Below, in pieces: positions 9,217-18,623 of a stretch of DNA of 33,333 nucleotides. The notes under the pieces are model-generated. The model was given only the letters and a program-made list of their open reading frames with translations. It had not been told where the DNA came from and made no database searches. This stretch comes from Sphingomonas bacterium. Lineage in GTDB: Bacteria > Pseudomonadota > Alphaproteobacteria > Sphingomonadales > Sphingomonadaceae. The translations under genes were made by a program, and so were the position numbers. The stretch is taken from NCBI RefSeq assembly GCF_028292925.1, contig NZ_JAQGLK010000130.1, positions 1-33,333 of the forward strand, in the 5' to 3' direction. How positions within the stretch are numbered: the first letter of the stretch is position 1; each line of letters starts with the position of its first letter.

Positions 9217-10520
9217 CAGACTTCCCCCACCGCTGCCCGGAACGCGGCCCCCCGCGCCTCGAAATCGCTGAACTGATCGAACGACGCACAGGCGGGCGAC
9301 AGCATCACCACGTCGCCCGGCTGCGCCGCGGCCGCCGCCTTGGCGACGGCGTTGGCAAGTGTGTTGCACTCGCACACCGCCATGTCGCCGCGCAGCAGCT
9401 TGGCGAACATCGGCCCCGCCTCCCCCAGCGTGTAGGCGGCACGGACATTGCCGAAGAACGGCGCGCAGGCATCCAGATCGTTCGTCTTCGCGCGCCCGCC
9501 CAGGATCCAGCGGATACGCGGCGCCCCGTCTCCGATCGGCGGAAACGCCGCGAGGGCGGGGGCGGTGGAGGTGGCGTTCGTCGCCTTGGAATCGTTGATG
9601 AACAGCACGCCACCCTTCTCGGCCACGCGCTCCATCCGGTGCGGCAGGCCGGGATAGCTGCGCAGCCCGGCCGCGATCGCTTCCTCGGCGATCCCGAGCA
9701 GGCGGGCGATGGCGATGGCGGCGGCGGCGTTCTGGGCGTTGTGCGGACCCTGCAGCGCGGGCCACTCCGCCTGGCCGGAAAGCTCAACGGTGTCGATAAA
9801 CCGGACGAAAGGATCGTTCGCGTCGTCCAGCACATCGAACTCCGCATCGGCCGTGCGGTCGACCACGGCGAGGCCATGCGCGCTCTGCATCGTGAACAGC
9901 CGCGCCTTCGACGCCGCATAGCCGGCCAGCCCGTCATACCTGTCGAGATGATCGGGCGTGATGTTGAGCAGCACCGCCACATCGCAGTCGAGGCTCTGCG
10001 TCAGATCGATCTGGTAGCTGGACAGTTCCAGCACGTACACGCCACCCGAAGGCAGCGGATCCTGCGCGAGGATCGGCAGGCCGATATTGCCGCCGAGCGT
10101 CGCCGGCACGCGGGCGGTGACGAGGATGTGGTGGATCAAGGCGGTGGTGGTCGACTTGCCGTTGGTGCCGGTGATCCCGACCACCCTGTGCGGCGGCAGC
10201 GACACGCGGGCTTGCGCGAACAATTCGATGTCGCCGATGATCGGCACGCCGGCCGCGCGGGCCTTGTCCGCGATGGGATGCTTGTTGAGCGGCACGCCCG
10301 GCGACACGACGACGCCGTCCAGCCCGTCGAGATCGACGAGAAGCGGATCGGCTATCGTCAGCCGGTCGTTCGGCATGAAGGCCGCCCGCGCGGTCTCCCG
10401 CGTGTCCCAGGCCATCACGCTTGCCCCGCTCGCCAGCAAGGCATCCACCGTCGCCGCTCCGGAGCGCGCAAGGCCGAGCACCGCATAGCGTTTGCCGCGA
10501 AAGGCGCCGCTGGTGATCAC
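9216..10520 (-). CDS. murD: UDP-N-acetylmuramoyl-L-alanine--D-glutamate ligase
   Basis: MurD adds D-glutamate to UDP-MurNAc-L-Ala. The 434-residue product carries an N-terminal nucleotide-type fold ([10 protein letters not shown], 12-21), the ATP loop GTNGKST (118-124), [26 protein letters not shown] with the conserved His and the lysine that is carbamylated in Mur ligases, and C-terminal [11 protein letters not shown]. The start is GTG at 10520, overlapping the mraY stop as GTGA. The longer open frame upstream is out of phase with mraY and is a shadow. ftsW follows with a TGATG overlap. Confidence 0.96.
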   Translation of the reverse strand: MITSGAFRGKRYAVLGLARSGAATVDALLASGASVMAWDTRETARAAFMPNDRLTIADPLLVDLDGLDGVVVSPGVPLNKHPIADKARAAGVPIIGDIELFAQARVSLPPHRVVGITGTNGKSTTTALIHHILVTARVPATLGGNIGLPILAQDPLPSGGVYVLELSSYQIDLTQSLDCDVAVLLNITPDHLDRYDGLAGYAASKARLFTMQSAHGLAVVDRTADAEFDVLDDANDPFVRFIDTVELSGQAEWPALQGPHNAQNAAAAIAIARLLGIAEEAIAAGLRSYPGLPHRMERVAEKGGVLFINDSKATNATSTAPALAAFPPIGDGAPRIRWILGGRAKTNDLDACAPFFGNVRAAYTLGEAGPMFAKLLRGDMAVCECNTLANAVAKAAAAAQPGDVVMLSPACASFDQFSDFEARGAAFRAAVGEV

Positions 10521-11587
10521 CGCAGCTTCAGCGTGGCCAGGCCGGCCAGCGCCAGCACGAAGCTGATGATCCAGAACCGGATCACCACCGTCGCCTCGGC
10601 CCAGCCGAGCTGTTCGAAATGGTGGTGGATCGGCGCCATCTTGAACACGCGGCGGCCGGTCCGCTTGTAGAAGAACACCTGGATGATGACGCTCATCGCC
10701 TCCAGCACGAACAGGCCGCCGACGATGCCCAGCACGATCTCGTGATGCGCGGTCACCGCCAGTGCGCCGAGCGCGCCGCCCAGCGCCAGGCTGCCGGTGT
10801 CGCCCATGAACACCGCCGCGGGGGGCGCGTTGAACCACAGGAAGGCCAGCCCGCCGCCGATGATCGCCGCGCACAGGATCGTCAGGTCCCCCGCCCCCGG
10901 CACGTGCGGAATGCCGAGATAGGTGGCGAACTTGGCGTTGCCCACCAGGTAGGTGATGACGAAGAAGGCCAGGCTGGCGATGATCACCGGCATCGTCGCC
11001 AGCCCGTCCAGGCCGTCGGTCAGGTTCACGGCATTGCCGAAAGCGACGATCGTGAACGCGGCAAAGACGATGTAGAACCAGCCGAGATCGATCACCGGCC
11101 CCGAATAGAAGGGCAGATAGAGGTGCGTGCCGGACTGGCTGACGATCAGCCACGATGCGACGCCCGCAATCGCGAATTCGAGCAGGAGGCGGACGCGGCC
11201 GGGCACGCCGGCATGGCTGCGTTTCCGCACCTTGTCGTAATCGTCCATGAAGCCGACCGCCCCGAAGCCGAGGGTCACGAGCAGGCACGCCCACGTGTAG
11301 CGATTGGTGACGTCCATCCACAGCAGCATGGAAACGCAGACGGCCGTCAGGATCATCAGCCCGCCCATCGTGGGGGTGCCGACCTTGGCGAGGTGGGTCT
11401 GCGGCCCGTCGCTGCGGATGGGCTGGCCCTTGCCCTGGCGGACGCGCAGCCATCCGATGAAGCGCGGCCCGATGATCAGGCCGATGGCAAGCGCCGTGAT
11501 CGCCGCCGCGCCCGCGCGAAACGTGATGTAGCGGATGAGGTTGAGGAGCCCGGGAAACCCGAGCTGCTCTGCGATCAGATAGAGCAT
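10517..11587 (-). CDS. mraY: Phospho-N-acetylmuramoyl-pentapeptide transferase MraY
   Basis: MraY makes lipid I by transferring phospho-MurNAc-pentapeptide to undecaprenyl phosphate at the inner membrane. The 356-residue polytopic protein shows the hallmarks [25 protein letters not shown], the catalytic acidic pair [24 protein letters not shown] and [15 protein letters not shown], with the C-terminal APIHHHFE motif. I chose the ATG at 11587 (MLYLIAEQ) because family members begin here; a start seven codons upstream at 11608 is possible. It overlaps the end of murF by 13 nt, and murD begins inside its stop codon. Confidence 0.96.
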   Translation of the reverse strand: MLYLIAEQLGFPGLLNLIRYITFRAGAAAITALAIGLIIGPRFIGWLRVRQGKGQPIRSDGPQTHLAKVGTPTMGGLMILTAVCVSMLLWMDVTNRYTWACLLVTLGFGAVGFMDDYDKVRKRSHAGVPGRVRLLLEFAIAGVASWLIVSQSGTHLYLPFYSGPVIDLGWFYIVFAAFTIVAFGNAVNLTDGLDGLATMPVIIASLAFFVITYLVGNAKFATYLGIPHVPGAGDLTILCAAIIGGGLAFLWFNAPPAAVFMGDTGSLALGGALGALAVTAHHEIVLGIVGGLFVLEAMSVIIQVFFYKRTGRRVFKMAPIHHHFEQLGWAEATVVIRFWIISFVLALAGLATLKLR

Positions 11588-12996
11588 GCGACCCTTCCGC
11601 TCCGCCATTCCCCGGAAGCGAATCGCTTCACGAGCCGGGCGAGCCCGACGGCATTGGAACCTTTGACGAGAACCGCGTCGCCCGGGGCGATCACCTGTGC
11701 CAGGCGATCGCCGGCAGCCGCGGCGCCGGGCACATGCGCGAAATCCACGCGTCCCTCAAGCACTTCGGCAAGTGCGGCCATGCCAGGCCCGACGAGCAGT
11801 GCGAATTCGACGCCTGCCACCAGCAGCGGATCGGCAAGCGCGGCGTGGTCCCGGTTCGATCGGTCGCCCAGCTCGCGCATCTCGCCCAGCACCGCGATCC
11901 GCCGCCGGGCCGGCTCCGCGCCGAGCACCGCCAGGGTGGCTGCCACCGATGCCGGGTTGGCGTTGTAGCTTTCATCGATCAGCAGCGCCTCGCCCCCGTC
12001 CACTGCCACCATTACCCGCGCGCCGCGCCCCGGCAGCCCCGCCATGTCCGCCAGCGCCAGCCCGGCGGCGGAAAGATCGCCACCCACCGCCTCGACGGCG
12101 CCGAGCACGGCGAGCGCATTGGAGATCCAGTGTGCGCCGGCCGCGGCGATCGTGAAAGTAAGTTCGCTATCGGGAAAGGCCGCCGTGACGAGCGTGCCGC
12201 CGGAGGGCGCGCGCACCGCTTCGCGCGCGCGAATATCAGCGCCCTCGCCGCTGCCGAACGTCCAGATCCGGCCGGCATGCGGGCGGGCGGCGGCGATCAG
12301 GCGGTCGCGGTGCGGGCTGTCGTGCGGCACGATCGCGGTGCCGCCGGGCTCCAGCCCCTGAAAGATTTCGCCCTTGGCGTCGGCAATCGCCTCCTCGCTT
12401 GCGAAGAACGCAGTGTGCGCAGGCGCGATGGCGGTGACCACCGCAACGTGCGGGCGGACAAGCCGGGTCAGCGCGGCAAGCTCGCCGGCATGGTTCATCC
12501 CCATCTCGAACACGCCGAACATGCCATCGCCCGGCATCCGCGCCAGGCTGAGCGGCACGCCGGTATGGTTGTTGTAGCTCTTTACCGATCGGTGGACCCG
12601 GCCCGGTGCGGCCCGGTCGAGCGCGTCGAACAGCGCCTCCTTCGTACCCGTCTTGCCGACCGATCCGGTTATCCCGACGATCCGCGCCGGAGTCCGCGCC
12701 CGTGCCGCGCGGCCCAGCGCGTCGAGGGCGGCCGCCGTATCGGCCACGTGGACGTGAGGGTGGTCGACAGATTCGGAGACGATCGCGCCGGCCGCGCCAC
12801 TGGCGAACGCCCCTTCCACGAAGCGGTGCCCGTCGGTCGCCTCGCCCTTGAGCGCCACGAACAGGTCGCCCGGGCCGACCTCACGCGAATCGAAGGCGAT
12901 CCCGCCGGCCGCAAAGTCGCCATGCACGATGCCGCCGGTCGCCCGTGCGATCTCGGCGGCAGTCCAGAGAGGTGCGGCCCCGCTCAACCCGCGCAC
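11575..12996 (-). CDS. murF: UDP-N-acetylmuramoyl-tripeptide--D-alanyl-D-alanine ligase
   Basis: MurF adds D-Ala-D-Ala (from Ddl) to complete UDP-MurNAc-pentapeptide. The protein has the N-terminal substrate domain with [18 protein letters not shown] (35-52), the ATP loop GSVGKTGTK (111-119), [14 protein letters not shown], and the late motif [12 protein letters not shown]. The start is uncertain: GTG at 12996 gives 473 residues and a 13-nt overlap with murE, whereas TTG at 12987 would make a TTGA overlap with GGGAG nine bases upstream. The latter fits the overlap habit of this operon. mraY begins inside its 3' end. Confidence 0.95.
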   Translation of the reverse strand: MRGLSGAAPLWTAAEIARATGGIVHGDFAAGGIAFDSREVGPGDLFVALKGEATDGHRFVEGAFASGAAGAIVSESVDHPHVHVADTAAALDALGRAARARTPARIVGITGSVGKTGTKEALFDALDRAAPGRVHRSVKSYNNHTGVPLSLARMPGDGMFGVFEMGMNHAGELAALTRLVRPHVAVVTAIAPAHTAFFASEEAIADAKGEIFQGLEPGGTAIVPHDSPHRDRLIAAARPHAGRIWTFGSGEGADIRAREAVRAPSGGTLVTAAFPDSELTFTIAAAGAHWISNALAVLGAVEAVGGDLSAAGLALADMAGLPGRGARVMVAVDGGEALLIDESYNANPASVAATLAVLGAEPARRRIAVLGEMRELGDRSNRDHAALADPLLVAGVEFALLVGPGMAALAEVLEGRVDFAHVPGAAAAGDRLAQVIAPGDAVLVKGSNAVGLARLVKRFASGEWRSGRVACSI

Positions 12997-14429
12997 TCCC
13001 GCGCGACCGAGACGTCGTCGAACGGCAGCACGCGCAACGTCTCGCCCGCGCCGACGATCTGGCCCTGCTCATGCCCCTTGCCCGCGATCAGCACGACATC
13101 CTCCGGCCCGGCCATCCCGATCGCCGCAGCGATGGCTTCGCGGCGATCGCCGATCTCGGTCGCGCCGGGGGCGCCGGCGAGCACATCGCGGCGGATCGCG
13201 GCGGGATCCTCGCTGCGCGGATTGTCGTCGGTGACGATCACCACGTCGCCCAGTTCGGTCGCGATGCGGCCCATCTCCGGCCGCTTGCCGGTGTCGCGGT
13301 CGCCGCCCGCCCCGAACAGCACGATCAGTCGCTTGCCCGTATGCGGCCGCAGCGCATCGATCGCCGCGCGCAGGCCATCGGGGGTGTGCGCGTAATCGAC
13401 ATAGACGGGGGCGCCAGCGCGCGTGATCGCCGCCCGCTCCAGCCGCCCGCGCACCGGCTGGACCCGCGCAAGCCGGTCGAGCGTCGCGGCCAGGTCGCCG
13501 CCCGTGGCGATCACCAGCCCGGCGGCGGTCAGCGCATTGGCGGCCTGATACGCGCCGATCAGCGGCAGCTTCACGGTGAAGGTGCGGCCACCCTCCGCCT
13601 CGATCAAAAGCGTCTGGCCGAGCTGGGTGGGGGTGCGCCCCGCCAGCCGCAGCGCCTCACCCCTTTTGCCGACGGTCAGCGTGCGCAGCCCTCGCTCGCG
13701 CGCCAGCTCGGCGACACGGCCGGAGGCGACGTCGTCGGCCCAGATCACCGCGGCGCCGTCTTCGTCTATCACCTCGGTGAACAGCCGCAGTTTCGCCTCG
13801 AGATAGGCGTCCATCGTGCCGTGATAATCGAGGTGGTCGCGGCTGAGGTTGGTGAACGCACCCGCGCGCACCGGCAGCCCTTCGGTGCGGAACTGCGACA
13901 ATCCGTGGCTCGACGCCTCGAACGCGGCATGCGTCACGCCTTCGCGGCGCAGGCCGTGCATGTTCGACAGGAAAGTGACGATGTCGGGCGTCGTCAGCCC
14001 GGTCGATACCTGCTCGTCCGCGGTGGTGACGCCGAGCGTGCCGATCGACGCTGCCGGATGCCCCTCGCTGCGCCACAGCTGGCGCGTCAGCTCGACCGTG
14101 GAGGTCTTGCCGTTGGTGCCGGTAACCGCGACCGTCGTTTCGGGGAACGGCGCGAAGAACCGCGCCGCCAGCCGGGCGAACGTCCGCCGCGGCTGGCTGT
14201 CGGCGATGTGGAGCGCGCCGTCCACGCCCGCCTCCGGCCGGGCGACGATCGCGATCGCGCCGGAGGAGATGGCGGCGGGGATGAAATCCTCGCCGTCGAA
14301 ACGGGCCCCCTGGAAGGCGCCGAATACGGTGCCGGGCGCGATCTTGCGATGATCGATCGCAAAGCCGGTTACCCGGGCGTCGGCGCCTTCCGGAACCGCA
14401 TCGCTGCCGAGGACATCACTCAACCGCAT
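12984..14429 (-). CDS. murE: UDP-MurNAc-L-Ala-D-Glu--meso-2,6-diaminopimelate ligase
   Basis: MurE adds the third stem residue. The 481-residue protein has the substrate-binding start TGFAIDHRKIAPGTVFGAFQG, the ATP loop GTNGKTS (104-110), FTNLSRDHLDYHGTMDAYLEAK with the carbamylated lysine region, and the sequence DNPR (402-405, DNPRSEDP), which is the known signature for meso-diaminopimelate rather than L-lysine specificity. So the cell wall is predicted to be the usual Gram-negative mDAP type. The ATG at 14429 overlaps the end of ftsI by 14 nt, with a G-run ribosome site about 11 nt upstream. Confidence 0.96.
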   Translation of the reverse strand: MRLSDVLGSDAVPEGADARVTGFAIDHRKIAPGTVFGAFQGARFDGEDFIPAAISSGAIAIVARPEAGVDGALHIADSQPRRTFARLAARFFAPFPETTVAVTGTNGKTSTVELTRQLWRSEGHPAASIGTLGVTTADEQVSTGLTTPDIVTFLSNMHGLRREGVTHAAFEASSHGLSQFRTEGLPVRAGAFTNLSRDHLDYHGTMDAYLEAKLRLFTEVIDEDGAAVIWADDVASGRVAELARERGLRTLTVGKRGEALRLAGRTPTQLGQTLLIEAEGGRTFTVKLPLIGAYQAANALTAAGLVIATGGDLAATLDRLARVQPVRGRLERAAITRAGAPVYVDYAHTPDGLRAAIDALRPHTGKRLIVLFGAGGDRDTGKRPEMGRIATELGDVVIVTDDNPRSEDPAAIRRDVLAGAPGATEIGDRREAIAAAIGMAGPEDVVLIAGKGHEQGQIVGAGETLRVLPFDDVSVARECAG

Positions 14430-16128
14430 TCGGATCGGCCCCCTTCGGTTCCCAGATCAGCGGCAGCAGCTCGCTCTCGTCCACGTCGCGCCGCTCGTCC
14501 GGCATGACGCCCAGCAGCGGCCCGATCCGCGCCACCAGCCGCGAAATCACCGGGCCTGTCGTCCATGCCGCGGTGGCGAAGCCGAACGTGTCGGCGGTGC
14601 CCTTCGGCTCATCCAGCATCGCGATGACGACATAGCGCGGATTGTCCATCGGGAACACGCCGGCGAACGTCGAAACGAGCGAATGCTTGGCATACCCACC
14701 GTCGCGCGGCTTTTCCGCAGTGCCCGTCTTGCCGCCCAGCCGGAAGCCCGGCGCGTCCGCCTTGCGGCCGGTGCCCTTGATGACCACCAGCCGCATCAGC
14801 TGGCGCATCCGCGCACTCGTCGATTCGGAGATGACGCGGCGGCCGGCCGGCAGCTTGCCAGGTTCGCGCTTCATCAAGGTCGCCGGGCGGAACACGCCGC
14901 CATTGACCAGCGCGGCATAGGCCGAGGCGAGATGCAGCGGGGTGACCGCGATGCCGTGGCCATACGCCACCGTCATCGTCGTCGTCCGCGCCCAGAAGGT
15001 CGGCCAGAGCGGGCGGCCCTTGGCGCCCAGCTCGATCTGGCTGGCGGTATCGAACCCGAGCTTCTTGAAGAACGCCTGAGTGCGCACCGGCCCGAGTTCG
15101 TCGGCGATGCGGGCGGTGCCGATGTTCGACGAATGGACGAGGATCTCGGGCAGGTTGACGTACCGCTTCAGCGGGTGATCGTCCTTGATCGTGAACCGGC
15201 CGACCCGCAGCGGCGCACGCGCATCGTAGCGCTTGGTCATCGACGTGACGACGCCGCTCTCGATCGCGTTGGCGGCGGTGATCATCTTGAACGTCGAGCC
15301 GAGCTCGTACACGTTCAGCGTCGCCTTGTTGGTCAGGTCGGCGATCGTGCCCTTGCCCGCGGCGTTCGGATTGAAGCTGGGCAGCGAGGCGAGCGCCAGC
15401 ACCTCGCCCGAATCCGCGTCGAGGACGAGGCCTGTCGCGCCGATCGCGCTATGCTTCACCATTGCGGTGTTCAGCTCGGTCTCCAGCGCCGCCTGGACGC
15501 GGGCGTCGATCGACAGCGCCACCGGCGATCCGCGGCCGGAGGGATCGTTCAGCCGCGCATCCAGCGTCCGCTCCATGCCGGAGACGGCCGATCCGTCCTC
15601 CTTGATCCAGCCGAGGACGTGGGCAGCCAGCGTCTGCTGCGGATAGAGCCGCTCCGGCTCACGCTGGAACTCGATACCCGGCTCGCCGATGGCGTTCACC
15701 GCCTTGACGAGTTCGGGCATCGCCCGCTGCTTGAGATAGGCGAACTTCCTGCCGGAGGTGAGGATCGCCAGATACTGCGCCTCGCTCTTTTCCGGCATCA
15801 GCGCCGCCAGCTTCGCGGCCACCTCGCGCGGGTTGCCGACCAGCTTGTTCGGGTGGATCGCGATCGACCACGCATCGAACGTTCGCGCCAGCGGCACGCC
15901 GTTGCGATCGACGATGTCGGCGCGTGCCGGGATCAGCCCGGATACGGCGCTGCTGCGAACGAGCCGCTCCTCGAACAGCGACAGCCAGGCGAGCCGCCCG
16001 GCGATGACGATCGTCACGCCCATGAACAGCAGCATCACCACCATCAGGCGGAAATGTGCGGTCGCGATCGTCTGCTGCCGCTGCCCCGCGAGCCGGACGC
16101 GCGCGGGCGTGGCGATCACCGCGCTCAC
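14416..16128 (-). CDS. ftsI: Septal peptidoglycan transpeptidase FtsI (PBP3)
   Basis: FtsI is the monofunctional class B penicillin-binding protein that cross-links septal peptidoglycan with FtsW. The 570-residue protein has a short cytoplasmic tail, one membrane anchor (about 28-49), a pedestal domain starting near ARADIVDRNGVPLA, and a transpeptidase domain with the three active-site motifs: STFK (278-281, catalytic serine), SSN (333-335) and KTGT (467-470). The start is GTG at 16128, overlapping the ftsL stop as GTGA. The C-terminal end overlaps the murE start by 14 nt. All catalytic motifs are intact, so it should be beta-lactam sensitive. Confidence 0.96.
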   Translation of the reverse strand: MSAVIATPARVRLAGQRQQTIATAHFRLMVVMLLFMGVTIVIAGRLAWLSLFEERLVRSSAVSGLIPARADIVDRNGVPLARTFDAWSIAIHPNKLVGNPREVAAKLAALMPEKSEAQYLAILTSGRKFAYLKQRAMPELVKAVNAIGEPGIEFQREPERLYPQQTLAAHVLGWIKEDGSAVSGMERTLDARLNDPSGRGSPVALSIDARVQAALETELNTAMVKHSAIGATGLVLDADSGEVLALASLPSFNPNAAGKGTIADLTNKATLNVYELGSTFKMITAANAIESGVVTSMTKRYDARAPLRVGRFTIKDDHPLKRYVNLPEILVHSSNIGTARIADELGPVRTQAFFKKLGFDTASQIELGAKGRPLWPTFWARTTTMTVAYGHGIAVTPLHLASAYAALVNGGVFRPATLMKREPGKLPAGRRVISESTSARMRQLMRLVVIKGTGRKADAPGFRLGGKTGTAEKPRDGGYAKHSLVSTFAGVFPMDNPRYVVIAMLDEPKGTADTFGFATAAWTTGPVISRLVARIGPLLGVMPDERRDVDESELLPLIWEPKGADPNAVE

Positions 16129-16811
16129 CGGTTGCGCTTGCCGCCGGTGCGCTCGTTGCGGGCGAGCTTTCCGAGGTCGCCAAGCAGCTTCTCGTCGAGC
16201 AGCGCGACCTTCTGGGGAGCGGTGCCCTTGTGCGTGGCGGGCTTCACGAACACCGCCGAGCGCACCCGCGGCGTATCGTCGGCATTCCGCTCCGGTGCGC
16301 GGTCCCGCTTGCTATCGGCCAGGCGCTCGCGCTCGGGACGGGGCTTTGCCTCCTTCGCCTTGGCCGGCCTCGCCCGCTCCACCTTCGGATGGGCTTCCGC
16401 GACACGGGTGACGGCAACGGGCGCTTCGTAGCTGGCGCGGGTGACGTGGGGCAGCGCCGCCGGTGCTTCATCGATCGCCACCACCTGCACGGCAGCCGGC
16501 GCTTCCATCGCCGGCTGGGCAGGCTGCACGAGGCTGGCGAGCTGAACCTCGTCGGCGACGAACTGCCCGGCCTTGGGCGCGGACAGCGACAGCACCTCGA
16601 CGTTCCAGCGTTCGATCTGCTTCATGCCGGCGCGCGTGCCGATCTCGGTCTCCAGCGAGCGGATCTGGCGCTCGCCGATGACGATCGCGGTCTCCACCCT
16701 CACCAGGGTCGCCCGCTCGGCGGCGACCCGCTGCGAAACGAGGTAGCAGCCCAAGGCGGCGACGGCGACGCCGCCGACCCAGTAGACCGACCGAAAACGC
16801 GTGGCGATCAT
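16125..16811 (-). CDS. ftsL: FtsL-like bitopic division protein with a long basic C-terminal extension
   Basis: Position between rsmH and ftsI, plus a short N-terminus, one membrane span (about 8-28, VYWVGGVAVAALGCYLVSQRV) and a following heptad-like helix (about 29-75, ERATLVRVETAIVIGERQIRSLETEI), identify FtsL, which activates FtsW/FtsI with FtsB and FtsQ. The protein is 228 residues, about twice the usual length. The extra part (about 80-228) is low complexity: first Ala/Pro/Val-rich, then strongly charged (RARPAKAKEAKPRPERER), ending in a basic helix-like tail. The start ATG at 16811 overlaps the rsmH stop by one base. Sequence conservation of FtsL is low, so the name rests on position and topology. 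Confidence 0.8.
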   Translation of the reverse strand: MIATRFRSVYWVGGVAVAALGCYLVSQRVAAERATLVRVETAIVIGERQIRSLETEIGTRAGMKQIERWNVEVLSLSAPKAGQFVADEVQLASLVQPAQPAMEAPAAVQVVAIDEAPAALPHVTRASYEAPVAVTRVAEAHPKVERARPAKAKEAKPRPERERLADSKRDRAPERNADDTPRVRSAVFVKPATHKGTAPQKVALLDEKLLGDLGKLARNERTGGKRNR

Positions 16812-17773
16812 CAGAGGGAGCCTTTCTGTACGCTGGGCCAGGGGGAAGCAGAGGTGCGCCGCGCGATACGAAGCGTGGCGGAACGGGAACGGGGGTTGCG
16901 GTCGATCTCCGCCTCGCCGGGGCGAACCGGCTTGGCGACCGCATCGAAGGTGGGCGGCAGGGCACCGGATACGTCGGGCCGATGCCGCGATCCGGTCGGC
17001 TCGCTGCCGCTGCGCTGCCGCAGGAACCGCTTCACCATCCGGTCTTCCAGGCTGTGAAAGGTGACGACCGCCAGCCGCCCGCCGGGGCGCAGCACACGCT
17101 CGGCAGCGGCGAGGCCCTCCTCCAGCTCCTCCATCTCGCGGTTGAGATGGATGCGGATCGCCTGAAACGTGCGGGTCGCGGGATCCTTCTTGTCGTGCGG
17201 CTTGTACCCGAGCGCGCGGCGCACCACCGCCGCCAGTTCCCCGGTACGGGCGATCGGGCGTGCGGCGACGATCGCGCGCGCCACCCGCCGCGCCCGCGGC
17301 TCCTCGCCATAGAGATGGAGCACGTCGGCGATCTCCGCCTCGTCCCCGTCGTTGACGAACTCGGCCGCGCTCTGCCCGGCCTGCTCCATCCGCATGTCCA
17401 GCGGTCCGTCCGCCTGAAACGAAAAGCCCCGCTCCGCCCGGTCGAGCTGCATCGACGACACGCCGATATCCAGCGTCACGCCGTCCACCGCAGCGATCGC
17501 GCGATCGGCCAGCGCCGCGGCCATGCGCGAGAAACGTTCCTCGATCAGCACCAGCCGCCCGCCGGAGGCCCGCTCCAGTTCGCGCGACTCGGCGATGGCG
17601 TCGGGATCGCGATCGAAGGCGAGGACGCACCCCGCGCCGGCGAGCATCATCGCGCGGCTATAGCCGCCCGCCCCCAGCGTTCCGTCGACATGCGTCTCGC
17701 CCGGGGCGATCGCCAGCGCGGCGATCACCTCGTGGAGGAGGACAGGTGCGTGGCGGGGGTCGGCGGCGCTCAC
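16811..17773 (-). CDS. rsmH: 16S rRNA (cytosine(1402)-N4)-methyltransferase RsmH (MraW)
   Basis: RsmH uses S-adenosylmethionine to methylate C1402 of 16S rRNA near the P site. The 320-residue protein begins with [13 protein letters not shown], followed by the SAM-binding [14 protein letters not shown]-like loop, [44 protein letters not shown] and the terminal motif [16 protein letters not shown], all typical of the family. The start is GTG at 17773, overlapping the mraZ stop as GTGA. ftsL starts within its stop codon. It is the usual second gene of the dcw cluster. Confidence 0.97.
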   Translation of the reverse strand: MSAADPRHAPVLLHEVIAALAIAPGETHVDGTLGAGGYSRAMMLAGAGCVLAFDRDPDAIAESRELERASGGRLVLIEERFSRMAAALADRAIAAVDGVTLDIGVSSMQLDRAERGFSFQADGPLDMRMEQAGQSAAEFVNDGDEAEIADVLHLYGEEPRARRVARAIVAARPIARTGELAAVVRRALGYKPHDKKDPATRTFQAIRIHLNREMEELEEGLAAAERVLRPGGRLAVVTFHSLEDRMVKRFLRQRSGSEPTGSRHRPDVSGALPPTFDAVAKPVRPGEAEIDRNPRSRSATLRIARRTSASPWPSVQKGSL

Positions 17774-18321
17774 AGCGCGAACCCCTTCTCTTCGCAGAAT
17801 TCGCGGCATTCGTCGGCGAGGTCGGGGAATTCCTCCTGGTGGCACTCGACGAAGGTCGCCGGGTTCCACAGCCCGAACGTGTCGCTCAGCCCGAAGAAGT
17901 AGACGAAGTCGGTGATCCCGGCCTTGGCACGGATCCGCGGCGGCAGAACGATTCGGCCGTTGACGTCCCACGGCATGTCCTCGGCCGAACCGAAGAAGGT
18001 CAGGTCCTTTCGGATCGCCGCTTCGCGCTGGAGGCCGGCCTTGTCCGCGTGCCTCTCATCGATGGTGCGGCGGTGGTCGCGGGCATAGGCGTTGTCGAAC
18101 GCCATCAGGCAGGGCTGCGTGGGATCCTTGATCAGGATCACCACCTTGCCGGTGCGGCGGCGCTCGTCCGTGTCGTCGGCGTTCGGATCGAAGCCGTCCT
18201 GCATCACGAGGCGGCGGTGGCGGGTCTGGATCGCACCCCGGTAGTCGGCAGGCACGGACACGCGACCCTTCGCGTCGACCGCGTTCAGCGCCTTCCCCCG
18301 GAATTGGTCGTGAACAGCCAA
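17770..18321 (-). CDS. mraZ: Transcriptional regulator MraZ
   Basis: MraZ is a DNA-binding protein of the AbrB-like swapped-hairpin type; in E. coli it represses its own dcw operon by binding repeated TGGGN boxes. This 183-residue protein has the two expected DxxxR motifs, DAKGR (near 17-21, followed by VSVPADYR) and DVNGR (followed by IVLPPRIR), each heading one MraZ half. It is longer than the common 140-165 residues because of an acidic/basic insert ([15 protein letters not shown]). The start is TTG at 18321; no ATG or GTG fits, and AAGGGG lies about 8 nt upstream. TGGG arrays upstream (18436-18490 and 18598-18623) are likely its targets. Confidence 0.94.
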   Translation of the reverse strand: MAVHDQFRGKALNAVDAKGRVSVPADYRGAIQTRHRRLVMQDGFDPNADDTDERRRTGKVVILIKDPTQPCLMAFDNAYARDHRRTIDERHADKAGLQREAAIRKDLTFFGSAEDMPWDVNGRIVLPPRIRAKAGITDFVYFFGLSDTFGLWNPATFVECHQEEFPDLADECREFCEEKGFAL

Positions 18322-18435
18322 CGCGATGCCCCTTTTCGAGGCGTGTTGCCCGCCCGTTGCGCCGACGCATTCTCACGCCGTCGCCACCAAACAGGTCACA
18401 TCCTCGATGCCGGAGGCGTAACATGTAGTTCCCCG

Positions 18436-18490
18436 TAGGACTAGATGGGATTTGATGGGCAAAGCTGGGGTTGCGTGTGCACAGCTGGGT
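18436..18490 (+). promoter_or_regulatory. Proximal MraZ-box array (six 5-bp boxes in exact 10-bp register)
   Basis: Boxes begin at 18436 (TAGGA), 18446 (TGGGA), 18456 (TGGGC), 18466 (TGGGG), 18476 (TGTGC) and 18486 (TGGGT). Four match TGGGN exactly and two are degenerate, all spaced exactly 10 bp. E. coli MraZ is known to bind TGGGN direct repeats separated by 5 nt, the same period. The array is 115-170 bp upstream of the mraZ start, read on the strand opposite to mraZ. Confidence 0.75.
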
Positions 18491-18553
18491 GGAGACGGTT
18501 TTAGAAAAGCACGTAAATCCGCCGCTGTTCGCGCTTTGTGCACGGCTTTAACC

Positions 18554-18562
18554 TGTGGATAA
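18554..18562 (-). promoter_or_regulatory. Consensus DnaA box upstream of mraZ
   Basis: The minus strand reads TTATCCACA, a perfect high-affinity DnaA box. It lies between the two TGGG arrays. A single exact 9-mer could occur by chance, and no cluster of further boxes was seen nearby, so this is not called an origin. Confidence 0.45.
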
Positions 18563-18597
18563 CTGTGTTGGCTACCCTCGCCAGATATACGTCGCGA

Positions 18598-18623
18598 TGG
18601 GGGCCTGATGGGATGAGATGGGC
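18598..18623 (+). promoter_or_regulatory. Distal TGGG-box array, candidate second MraZ operator
   Basis: Three GATGGG units have TGGG at 18598, 18609 and 18619, spaced 11 and 10 bp. They match the proximal array in sequence and strand and begin about 110 bp beyond its end. Two separated arrays would allow looping or a second promoter; that role is inference. Confidence 0.5.

Noticed and set aside
18554-18623. Replication origin suggested by the DnaA box and AT-richer stretch
   Set aside because: Only one box, no DUE-like AT run and no dnaA, hemE or parAB context.
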